A DNA stretch of 12,109 nucleotides from Dechloromonas sp. (GTDB lineage Bacteria; Pseudomonadota; Gammaproteobacteria; Burkholderiales; Rhodocyclaceae): contig JAFLDQ010000102.1 in NCBI GenBank assembly GCA_017302355.1, positions 1 to 12,109 of the forward strand. Reading direction: 5' to 3'. Below the pieces are notes generated by a model. The model searched no databases. It had not been told where the DNA came from and was given only the letters and a program-made list of their open reading frames with translations. Below are positions 5,894-12,109 of the stretch, piece after piece (the stretch's first letter is position 1; each line of letters opens with the position of its first letter). A program made the position numbers and the translations under genes.

Positions 5894-7590
5894 CCCACAT
5901 CGTCGCCCGCAAGGTTCCGCCGCGCGCCGTCTGGCAGCTTGAGCAACAGGGCGTGCACCCGCTGCTCGCCCGCCTCTACGCCTCGCGCGGCGTCACCGAC
6001 AAGACCGAACTCGACTACGAGCTGAAATCGCTGCTGGCGCCGGCCGCCCTCACCCATGCCGGCGATGCGGCGCACATGCTGGCCGACGCCATCGAGGCCG
6101 AAGCCAGACTGCTGATCATCGGCGACTACGACTGCGACGGCGCCACCGCCACCGCCGTCGGCATGCGCGCGCTGAAGATGCTCGGCGCCGAGGTCGATTT
6201 CCTGCTGCCCGACCGCTTCAAGCTCGGCTACGGGCTGTCGCCGGAGATCGTCGATCTCGCCGCGCAGCAGTCGCCCGACCTCATCATCACCGTCGATAAC
6301 GGCATCGCCAGCATCGAGGGCGTCAACCGCGCCCGCGAACACGGCATCGCCACGCTGATTACCGATCACCATCTGCCCGGTGCCACGCTGCCCGAAGCCG
6401 ACTGCATCGTGAACCCGAACCAGCCGGGCTGCGACTTCCCGTCGAAATGCATCGCCGGCGTCGGCGTCATGTTCTACGTCATGCTCGCCCTGCGCGCCGA
6501 ACTGCGCGAGCGCGGCTGGTTTGCACCCAACCGCGCCGACAAGCCCGAACCCAACTTCGCCAGCCTGCTCGATCTGGTGGCGCTCGGCACCGTCGCCGAC
6601 GTGGTCAAACTCGACCGCAACAACCGCATCCTCGTCAGCCAGGGCCTCAAGCGCATGCGCGCCGGCCAGTTGCAGCCCGGCCTCGCTGCACTGTTCAAGG
6701 CCGCCGGCCGCGATCCGAAAAAGGCGACAGCGATGGACCTCGGCTTCATCCTCGGCCCGCGCCTCAACGCCGCCGGCCGCCTGGCCGATATGCGCCTCGG
6801 CGTCGAATGCCTGCTCACCGACGACCCCGTCCGCGCCCTGCAGATCGCCCAGCAGCTCGACGCGCTCAACCGCGAACGCCGCGAAATCGAGTCGGACATG
6901 CAGGAGCAGGCGCTGCTCCTGCTCGAATCGCTCGACGCCAACGACGCCGCGCCGGGCATCGCCTTGTTCGACGAAAGCTGGCACGAAGGCGTCGTCGGCA
7001 TCCTTGCATCGCGCATCAAGGACAAGCTGCACCGCCCGGTATTCGCCTTCGCCCCCGGCGAGGGCGGCATCATCAAGGGTTCCGGCCGCTCGATCCCCGG
7101 CCTGCACCTGCGCGACGCGCTCGACCTCGTCGCCAAGCGCGCGCCCGGCCTGCTGCTCCGCTTCGGCGGCCACGCGATGGCGGCGGGGGTCACGGTCAAC
7201 GCCGAAAACTTCGACAAATTCCGCGAACTCTTCGCCAAAGTCGCCAGCGAACTGCTCGACCCGGCCGACCTGACGCGCACGCTGGAAACCGACGGCGGGC
7301 TGGAGGGCGGCTACATCTCGCTGGAAGCGGCACGCCTGCTGCAGAACGAAGTCTGGGGTCAGGGCTTCCCAGCGCCGCTGTTCATGGACGAATTCGAGGT
7401 CGAGCAGCAGCGCGTACTCAAGGAAAAGCACCTCAAGCTGCGCCTGAGGAAGGGCGACGCGCGCTACGACGCGATCCAGTTCAATTTCGCCACCCAGCCG
7501 GGAAGCCGCACGCGCGCCGCCTACCGCCTGGAAATCAACGAATACATGGGCGTCGAAACGCCGCAACTGACGGTCGAACATCTGGAGTAG
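5890..7590 (+). CDS. recJ: single-stranded-DNA-specific exonuclease RecJ
   Basis: RecJ degrades single-stranded DNA 5'->3' in RecF-pathway recombination, mismatch repair and base-excision repair, using Mn/Mg. The 566-residue product has the DHH-family motifs in order: motif I IGDYDCDGAT (78-86, Asp79, Asp81, Asp83), TVDNG (134-138), the DHH triad Asp159-His160-His161, and GTVADVV (233-239). Then come GPRLNAAGRL (289-298), a charged helical linker (about 315-345), and the DHHA1 motifs GSGRSIPG (397-404) and RFGGHAMAAG (424-433), followed by the OB-fold tail. Motif I has Cys where many RecJ proteins have Ala. The ATG at 5890 has AGGGA nine bases upstream and overlaps the remnant stop. An in-frame ATG at 5707 would add 61 residues translated from rpfE-derived DNA in another frame and is rejected. 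Confidence 0.97.
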   Translation: MTHIVARKVPPRAVWQLEQQGVHPLLARLYASRGVTDKTELDYELKSLLAPAALTHAGDAAHMLADAIEAEARLLIIGDYDCDGATATAVGMRALKMLGAEVDFLLPDRFKLGYGLSPEIVDLAAQQSPDLIITVDNGIASIEGVNRAREHGIATLITDHHLPGATLPEADCIVNPNQPGCDFPSKCIAGVGVMFYVMLALRAELRERGWFAPNRADKPEPNFASLLDLVALGTVADVVKLDRNNRILVSQGLKRMRAGQLQPGLAALFKAAGRDPKKATAMDLGFILGPRLNAAGRLADMRLGVECLLTDDPVRALQIAQQLDALNRERREIESDMQEQALLLLESLDANDAAPGIALFDESWHEGVVGILASRIKDKLHRPVFAFAPGEGGIIKGSGRSIPGLHLRDALDLVAKRAPGLLLRFGGHAMAAGVTVNAENFDKFRELFAKVASELLDPADLTRTLETDGGLEGGYISLEAARLLQNEVWGQGFPAPLFMDEFEVEQQRVLKEKHLKLRLRKGDARYDAIQFNFATQPGSRTRAAYRLEINEYMGVETPQLTVEHLE

Positions 7591-7747
7591 CGCTCGCGTC
7601 CCACCACGTGTCCATGCCCCGCCATTGCTCTACGGTCGCCAGACCGCCGGTGATGCCGTCGCCCGGCCATTGTCCGCTCCGCGCCGCCCGTTGCGGCAAG
7701 GGCGTGCGTTGCCGATGCGGAAAACTGGCAAGACCCGGCGACGGCCA

Positions 7748-7855
7748 TCACTCGCCGCAACGGCCATTGCTCCGGAGAGCAATGGCCGCCATGCGGGAAG
7801 ACGATGCTCGGGTTCTCGCCGCAGCATCGGCATTCTCATCGGCCCGCTCGGCCAT
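7748..7855 (-). CDS. possible 35-codon ORF with a strong ribosome-binding site
   Basis: On the minus strand AAGGAG (7866-7861) precedes an ATG at 7855-7853 by five bases, opening a 35-codon frame (MAERADENADAAARTRASSS at its start) that stops at 7748. The start resembles the Asp/Glu/Ala-rich beginning of many small helical proteins, and the end, NGRCGE, stops abruptly. No family is recognised. The frame stays open upstream into the dehydrogenase end, so it might be a fragment of a broken gene. Its 3' part coincides with the perfect hairpin at 7761-7788. Weak call. Confidence 0.2.
   Translation of the reverse strand: MAERADENADAAARTRASSSRMAAIALRSNGRCGE
7761..7788. repeat. perfect 12-bp hairpin between convergent genes
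   Basis: CGGCCATTGCTC (7761-7772) and GAGCAATGGCCG (7777-7788) are exact reverse complements around the tetraloop CGGA. The stable stem lies between convergent recJ and the dehydrogenase, where it could block read-through from both sides. Related single arms occur nearby at 7621 and 7664, suggesting a small dispersed or decayed palindromic repeat. No T-tract follows on either strand. Confidence 0.5.
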
Positions 7856-7919
7856 GACCTCTCCTTCTACAACCTGATCAATCGTCGCGTTGGTGTCCGA
7901 GAGGCTTGCAGGGATGCCA

Positions 7920-8975
7920 TCAGGCCCGGAGCGAAGCCATATCGATGACGAAGCGATACTTCACGTCGCTCTTCAACATGCGCTCGTAGGCTCGATTGAT
8001 GTCCGGCATCCGGATGACCTCGATGTCCGCGGTGATTCCATGTCTGCCGCAGAAATCCAGCAGTTCCTGGGTTTCGGCAATGCCCCCGATGACCGAGCCG
8101 GCGACGGCCTTGCGGCCCAGGACCAGAGGCACGGTGCGCAGCGCCGGGTTGATGTCGCCCAACTGGCCAACCAGGACCAAGGTTCCGTCCAGCGCGAGGG
8201 TCGACAGGTAGGGATTGAGGTCGTGCTGGTAGGGCACAGTGTCGACGATGAGGTCGAAGCGGCCCTTCACCCCCTGCATTTGCGCGGGATCGTCAGACAA
8301 GACGATGTCGTCGGCCCCCAGGCGGCGGGCGTCGTCTTCCTTGCCTGGAGAGCGGGTGAACAGGGTTACCTTGGCGCCGAGCGCCTTCGCAAGCTTGAGC
8401 CCCATGTGACCCAGGCCACCCAGGCCGACAATCGCCACCTTGCTCCCCGCTCCCACCTTCCAGTGGCGCAGCGGCGACCAGGTGGTGATGCCGGCACAGA
8501 GTAGCGGTGCGGCACCCGCCAGGTCGAGGCCATCGGGCACCTTGAGCACGAAGCTTTCGGCGGCGACGATCTTCTCCGAATAACCGCCGTAGGTCGGCCG
8601 GCCATCGTGACGGTCGTGGCTACCGTAGGTCAGGGTATTACCCCTCTCGCAATACTGCTCCAGCCCGTGCTCACAAGGTGCGCACTGCCGGCACGAATCG
8701 ACCAGGCAGCCAATGCCGGCATGATCACCGACGTTGAAGCGCCGCACGTCCGCACCGATGCCGACGACCCGCCCGATGATCTCGTGACCCGGCACCACGG
8801 GATAGAAAGTCCAGCCCCAGTCGTTGCGGGCCATGTGCAGGTCGGAATGGCAGACGCCACAGTACTGAATCTCGATTTCCACGTCGTCCGGACGCGGGGC
8901 GCGGCGCTCGAAGCGGAAAGGCGCCAGATCGTCCGTTGCCGAATGAGCTGCGTAGCCCAGCACATCCATGTTCAT
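7920..8975 (-). CDS. zinc-dependent NAD(P)-linked alcohol dehydrogenase / aldehyde reductase (YahK/CAD type)
   Basis: A 351-residue medium-chain dehydrogenase of the YahK / cinnamyl-alcohol dehydrogenase group, which typically reduces aldehydes with NADPH. Catalytic zinc ligands are Cys42 (in CGVCHSD, 39-45) and His64 with Glu65 (in PGHE), plus a Cys in PLLCAGITTW near 158. The structural zinc site is complete: Cys95, Cys98, Cys101, Cys109. The Rossmann motif GLGGLGHMG follows at about 180-188. VGQLGD and the family-typical ADIEVIRM and YRFVIDM end the protein. The ATG at 8975 has GGAG (8986-8983) seven bases upstream. It appears monocistronic and converges on recJ. Exact substrate and cofactor cannot be read from sequence alone. 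Confidence 0.93.
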   Translation of the reverse strand: MNMDVLGYAAHSATDDLAPFRFERRAPRPDDVEIEIQYCGVCHSDLHMARNDWGWTFYPVVPGHEIIGRVVGIGADVRRFNVGDHAGIGCLVDSCRQCAPCEHGLEQYCERGNTLTYGSHDRHDGRPTYGGYSEKIVAAESFVLKVPDGLDLAGAAPLLCAGITTWSPLRHWKVGAGSKVAIVGLGGLGHMGLKLAKALGAKVTLFTRSPGKEDDARRLGADDIVLSDDPAQMQGVKGRFDLIVDTVPYQHDLNPYLSTLALDGTLVLVGQLGDINPALRTVPLVLGRKAVAGSVIGGIAETQELLDFCGRHGITADIEVIRMPDINRAYERMLKSDVKYRFVIDMASLRA

Positions 8976-9002
8976 GACATTTCTCCGTAGTGCGACAAGC
9001 GT

Positions 9003-9031
9003 AATGTAGCGGCTCGGCTATGATTTGATAA
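9003..9031 (-). promoter_or_regulatory. possible promoter of the alcohol dehydrogenase gene
   Basis: On the minus strand TTATCA (9031-9026) and TACATT (9008-9003) are spaced by 17 bases, each matching four of six consensus positions, and lie about 30 bases before the ATG at 8975. Confidence 0.3.
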
Positions 9032-9447
9032 GACCGCAGGATTCGAATGCCCCCCGCTCGCCTTCGTGGCTCTGGCACGGCAACGAGACTTTACGCGGGC
9101 AGCGGCCCGGCCCGTCTCCCCGAAGACATGGTTGACGCTCCGCTCGCCGCCGGCAATCTCATCCCAGTGCTCCAGGACTGATGCAAGCCGTTTCCGGGAT
9201 GCCATCCCTGCTACTCCTCTCAACGCCAGTCGTCACCTGCCTTCACCCTGCTGTTCGAGACGTTGCCCTGCCGCGTCTGAAGCTTCAATCCAGGAACAGC
9301 AGTGGACCGCCGGGATTCCCTTGGGGCGCCTCTTCGCCACTCGCTCTTGTGCCGCCATGGATCACCCGCCGGTCGAGCACGCTGCGCCACCGCTGGCGAA
9401 TCCGGCTGCGAGGTCCCGCTCCAGTGGCGATCGAATCGGCGCTCGGT

Positions 9448-9473
9448 CTGCTTCGGGAAAGTGGCCGAAGCAG
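9448..9473. terminator. perfect 9-bp hairpin downstream of the AttH-like gene
   Basis: CTGCTTCGG (9448-9456) pairs exactly with CCGAAGCAG (9465-9473) around the 8-base loop GAAAGTGG. It lies about 75 bases past the stop of the minus-strand operon. With no T-tract on the minus-strand exit side, it is at best a Rho-assisted or structural 3' element. Confidence 0.32.
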
Positions 9474-9536
9474 CGCACTTCAACCGCCTCCGGTGGGCTC
9501 TGTACCCGTTGCCGGATGGTTCCTCAGACGGCGCCG

Positions 9537-9552
9537 GGGCTGAGCTCAGCCC
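9537..9552. repeat. 16-bp perfect palindrome over the AttH-like stop codon
   Basis: GGGCTGAGCTCAGCCC is a perfect self-complementary sequence containing the TGA stop of the gene ending at 9546. It could be a binding site for a dimeric protein or part of the operon's 3' end, or arise by chance in GC-rich DNA. Confidence 0.35.
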
Positions 9553-10622
9553 AGCCGGATTCTCTCCCCGTAACCCGTCATCTCCAGATAGCCGCGTCCG
9601 ACCTCCCGTCCGCCTTCGCTCAGGCGGATCGCGCCCTCCCAGTAGATGGCGCCGGTCGAGCGCCTGCTGTCGAGTTCCTGGTCATCCATCAGGGGCTGCA
9701 GCAGCAGTTCGCGCCGGCCGATGCGGACGCGCCACTCGACCGGATAGGTGATGCCGGTGCGCGGCGATCGCCAGTGGCGCAGGGGTTCGAAGGCGACCGC
9801 GTCCGTCGCCAGCGTTTCGCTGCCGCCATCGCCCTGCCGCAGGCTGGCGGCCGACCAGAGCGCCTGACCGCCCCGATCGCGCAGGCGGAAGGCCATCAGC
9901 GCGCCGCCGTCATCGAGATTGACGCCGATCCAGTCCCAGCCCTGCGCCTCCTCGGGCAGCAGCTCGCTCGACCACTCGTGATCGAGCCAGGCGCGGCCGG
10001 TCACCCGCTGCGACTTTCCGTTCACCGTGATGCTGCCGTCCGCCGCGAGCTGGGGGCGGCTGTAGTAGTAGCTGGCGTGGCGGGGATCCCGCGCCTTGGC
10101 GCTGAACCCGGCCTCGCCGTTGAGCAGCGGCGACCCGTCGGCAGCGAGGTTCAGGGCATAGGCGAAGTCCTTGCTGTTGACCTCGGCCCGATAGCCGCCG
10201 GCGCGCTGCGCGAAGCGCCAGTCGCCGACCCGGACGCCGGTCTCGCCAGTGGCAAAGCCGGCCTGCCCGAAGCCGGCCCGGGCGGCGCGCTCGTCATGGC
10301 GCAGCCGGCCGAAGCGGGGATCGGCCAGCGCCGCATGGGCGAGGATCAACTGGCGCGGGGCGAAAGCGCTCGGACTCGCTTCGCCGATGCCGGTGCGGAC
10401 GCGAAAGAACGTCGTCTGAAACCCGAGCGGACTGCCATCCGGCAGGGTCAGCCAGCCGGTCGCATACCACCATTCGGTGCGGAAATCCGGGTGGGCGCCA
10501 TGATCGGCGGGAAAGTCCAGCCGCCGACCGCGGACGACCCTGGCGAACTCGGCCGCTTGTGCCGGCTCCGAGCGAACCGCCGGCAGGCTGGCCAGCGCCA
10601 GCAGGAAGTCGCGGCGGCGCAT
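9546..10622 (-). CDS. AttH/CrtC-like lipocalin-fold protein with Tat-type signal
   Basis: The 358-residue product belongs to the AttH / hydroxyneurosporene-synthase (CrtC) superfamily of tandem lipocalin-like domains, also annotated as carotenoid 1,2-hydratase. Hallmarks are EWWYATGWL (50-58), LDHEWSSELL (213-222), GWDWIGVNLDDGG (228-240), and YWEGAI with GYLEMTGY near the C-terminus. The N-terminus MRRRDFLLALASLPAV has a twin-arginine-like RRxFLL motif, a hydrophobic core and an Ala-x-Ala site near 22-24, so it is probably exported folded through Tat. The ATG at 10622 has GAGGA six bases upstream and overlaps the permease stop as TGATG. AttH-type genes commonly sit after FtsX-type ABC transporter genes, as in att clusters, which fits here. 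No carotenoid genes are nearby, so a carotenoid role is unlikely. The ligand is unknown. Confidence 0.87.
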   Translation of the reverse strand: MRRRDFLLALASLPAVRSEPAQAAEFARVVRGRRLDFPADHGAHPDFRTEWWYATGWLTLPDGSPLGFQTTFFRVRTGIGEASPSAFAPRQLILAHAALADPRFGRLRHDERAARAGFGQAGFATGETGVRVGDWRFAQRAGGYRAEVNSKDFAYALNLAADGSPLLNGEAGFSAKARDPRHASYYYSRPQLAADGSITVNGKSQRVTGRAWLDHEWSSELLPEEAQGWDWIGVNLDDGGALMAFRLRDRGGQALWSAASLRQGDGGSETLATDAVAFEPLRHWRSPRTGITYPVEWRVRIGRRELLLQPLMDDQELDSRRSTGAIYWEGAIRLSEGGREVGRGYLEMTGYGERIRLG

Positions 10623-12109
10623 CACCAGTCCTCGCGCACAGCCAGCACCGCGTCCTGGCGCATCGCCTGGCGGCCGGCAAGCACGGCAGCGAGGGCCGCC
10701 AGCGCGACCAGACCGGCGGCGAACACGGCCAGCGAACCCCAAGGGACGTGCAGGTCCATGCTCCAGTGGAAGCTCTGCCGGTTGACCACCTCGATCAGCA
10801 CGAGGCCGATGGCGCCACCGGCAAGCAGCCCGGCCAGCACGCCGACGCCGGCTGCCAGCGCTCCTTCCTGGGCGAGCATCCAGCCGATCTGGCGGCGCGT
10901 CAGGCCGAGATGGCGGAGCATGCCGAACTCGCGCCTGCGCGCCGCGGCCAGCGCGGCAAAACTGGCGGCGACCCCGGCCAGCCCGATGGCGACGGCGACC
11001 GCTTCGAGCAGATAGGTGACGGCGAAGGTGCGGTCGAAGATGCGCAGGCTGACCGCCCGGATCTCGCCCGGCCGGGCGATTTCCAGCACGCCGGGCGCGG
11101 CGAGCGCCGTCAGCGCATCGGCCACCGGGTCGGCGAGCGCGCCGGGAGCGAGGTAGATCGCGGCATCGTTGACCAGGCGATCGCCGGTCAGGCGGCGATA
11201 GTCGGCGAGATCGATCATGACGGCGCCGGTCTGTCGCGAATAGTCGCGCCAGACGCCGGCGACGTGCGCGTCGACCGCTTCGCCGGCCAGCGGCAGCGTC
11301 ACCTGCTGGCCCGCCTGCCAGCCGTAAATGTCCTGCATCGCCTCGGAGATCCAGATGGCCGTCCCTGTCCCGGGGCGCGCCCTGCCGAGCAGCGGCAGGC
11401 CGCTTCCGTCCGCCGCCAGCGGCCGGGCGATGAGGGCCACCGGCGCTTCACCGGCTTCCAGGCGCAGGCTTTCGTGGCGCGTGAAGCTGCTGCGGTCGAC
11501 GCCGTTTACAGCCGAAATTCGCGTCTGCAGGGCTTCATCGAGATGGCCGCCGCTCCTGGCCTGGCCGGCGCGCAGGTAGAGATCGGCAGGCAGGATCTGC
11601 GTCAGCCATTGATCGACCGAGTCGCGGAACGAGGCGACCATGATCGCCATCGCCGCCGCCAGCGCGACGCTGGTCAGTACACCGGCGGCCGCGACCACGG
11701 CATGTCCCGGCGCCGCGCCGAGACGCGCAGCCGCCAGCCGCGCCGGGACCGGACCGCGCTGCGGCAACAGGCGGGCCATCGCGGAAGCGACTGCCGGCAG
11801 CAGCATGACGCTGCCGGCAAGCAGCAGGGCGACGGCCAGATAGCCGCCCACCGGCAATCCGGCGAGCGGTGGAATGGCGCACGCGGCAAGGCTGGCCAGC
11901 AGCGCCGTCAGACCGAGCCAGGGATGGCCGTGTCCGCCGAGTAGCGCCGTCTCGTCGCCGGCCTTGAGCGCCCGCGCCGGTGAAACCGTGGCCGCCTCGC
12001 GCGCCGGCAGCCAGGCGCCGGCAATTCCGGCCAGCGCACCGAGAGCGGTCTGGACGGCCGCCACCTGCGGCTGGAATTGCAGGCTCGGCCGTAGTCCGGA
12101 AAAATACCC
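10622..12109 (-). CDS. FtsX-family ABC transporter permease (AttFG-type), C-terminal 495 residues
   Basis: The frame is open to the right edge, so the N-terminal part is missing; a GTG at 12064 is internal and not a real start. Visible in order: the end of a first FtsX module (ALGALAGIAGAWLPAREA then SPARALKAGD), two hydrophobic segments (PWLGLTALLASLAACAIPPL and GGYLAVALLLAGSVMLLPAV), and a membrane segment HAVVAAAGVLTSVALAAAMA. Then comes a periplasmic domain of about 200 residues with IWISEAMQDIYGW, and a second FtsX module with three membrane segments and the coupling motif EFGMLRHLGLTRRQIGWML, ending LAVREDW. This two-module architecture matches large (about 800-residue) permeases encoded with an ATPase and AttH. 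The ATPase gene is expected beyond the right edge. MacB/LolC-type transporters use this fold to move substrates out of the membrane rather than through it. Confidence 0.9.
   Translation of the reverse strand, partial: GYFSGLRPSLQFQPQVAAVQTALGALAGIAGAWLPAREAATVSPARALKAGDETALLGGHGHPWLGLTALLASLAACAIPPLAGLPVGGYLAVALLLAGSVMLLPAVASAMARLLPQRGPVPARLAAARLGAAPGHAVVAAAGVLTSVALAAAMAIMVASFRDSVDQWLTQILPADLYLRAGQARSGGHLDEALQTRISAVNGVDRSSFTRHESLRLEAGEAPVALIARPLAADGSGLPLLGRARPGTGTAIWISEAMQDIYGWQAGQQVTLPLAGEAVDAHVAGVWRDYSRQTGAVMIDLADYRRLTGDRLVNDAAIYLAPGALADPVADALTALAAPGVLEIARPGEIRAVSLRIFDRTFAVTYLLEAVAVAIGLAGVAASFAALAAARRREFGMLRHLGLTRRQIGWMLAQEGALAAGVGVLAGLLAGGAIGLVLIEVVNRQSFHWSMDLHVPWGSLAVFAAGLVALAALAAVLAGRQAMRQDAVLAVREDW

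Larger units (their letters stand above)
7591..7919. other. convergent intergenic region between recJ and the alcohol dehydrogenase
   Basis: About 330 bases with no convincing gene. It holds repeated strings around GCCATTG(C/T): GCCATTGCTC at 7621-7630, CGGCCATTGTCC at 7664-7675, CGGCCATTGCTC at 7761-7772, and its exact inverse at 7777-7788. There is also an imperfect inverted repeat CGATGCT/AGCATCG around 7802-7829. No T-tracts suited to intrinsic termination are seen. prfB and lysS, often found downstream of recJ in betaproteobacteria, are absent. Confidence 0.5.
8987..9545. other. long stretch without a convincing gene
   Basis: Between the dehydrogenase start and the end of the AttH-like gene I find no open frame with recognisable protein features. 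The open frames present are Arg/Ser/Pro-rich and look like high-GC chance frames. The stretch holds the dehydrogenase promoter region, a perfect hairpin at 9448-9473 and a 16-base palindrome at 9537-9552. A decayed gene cannot be excluded. Confidence 0.45.

Noticed and set aside
5809..7581. 590-codon minus-strand open frame opposite recJ
   Set aside because: It is the mirror of recJ with repetitive Asp/Val/Gly/Ala/Gln content. recJ on the plus strand carries all catalytic motifs.
9546..10622. Carotenoid 1,2-hydratase (CrtC) as the literal function
   Set aside because: The superfamily match is real, but there are no carotenoid genes nearby and the coupling to an FtsX-type permease fits the AttH branch better.
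9066..11015. 649-codon plus-strand open frame
   Set aside because: Most of it is the antisense of the AttH-like gene and permease, which have clear family motifs. The translation has no recognisable domain and typical high-GC shadow composition.

Overview
The window looks like chromosomal DNA from a high-GC betaproteobacterium, most likely Rhodocyclales-like (Azonexaceae / Accumulibacter / Dechloromonas type). This is inferred from the strong G/C bias at third codon positions, the rpfE-recJ pairing and a lolC-lolD pair with one permease gene. No rRNA, tRNA, CRISPR array or complete insertion sequence was seen.

Layout. Positions 1-53 may hold the 5' end of a minus-strand gene. An AT-richer stretch leads into a BrnT/BrnA type II toxin-antitoxin operon (243-783, +). 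Next come lolC and lolD (2817 down to 894, -), the inner-membrane ABC machinery that releases lipoproteins from the inner membrane. Divergent from lolC is rpfE (2896-3912, +), a conserved protein of unknown function that usually neighbours recJ. It is followed by an outer-membrane Omp85-type beta-barrel gene without POTRA domains (3984-5174, +) and a small secreted Arg/Gln/Asp-rich protein gene (5325-5594, +). Then comes an in-frame, internally deleted second copy of rpfE (5765-5893) whose stop overlaps the start of recJ (5890-7590, +), the 5'->3' single-strand DNA exonuclease. A convergent gap with a perfect hairpin separates recJ from a zinc-dependent alcohol dehydrogenase of the YahK/cinnamyl-alcohol dehydrogenase type (8975 down to 7920, -). 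After a roughly 560-base stretch without a convincing gene lies the end of an AttFGH-type operon on the minus strand: the C-terminal part of an FtsX-family ABC permease (runs off the right edge at 12109) and a Tat-signal-bearing AttH/CrtC-like lipocalin-fold protein (10622 down to 9546), joined by a TGATG stop/start overlap.

How the genes relate. Several products concern the cell envelope: LolCD (lipoprotein release), the Omp85 barrel, the small exported protein and the AttFGH-type transporter with its exported lipocalin-like partner. The most notable feature is the rpfE-recJ locus. The full-length rpfE is separated from recJ by about 1.8 kb of cargo, and a 42-codon remnant of a second rpfE remains directly upstream of recJ. 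The remnant keeps the GTG start, the first codons, the last ~36 codons and the ATGA overlap with recJ, and has lost exactly 888 bases (296 codons) relative to the full copy. This looks like the footprint of a duplication or recombination event that inserted the cargo, followed by deletion between short imperfect repeats. The remaining mini-ORF could still serve as a translational coupler for recJ.
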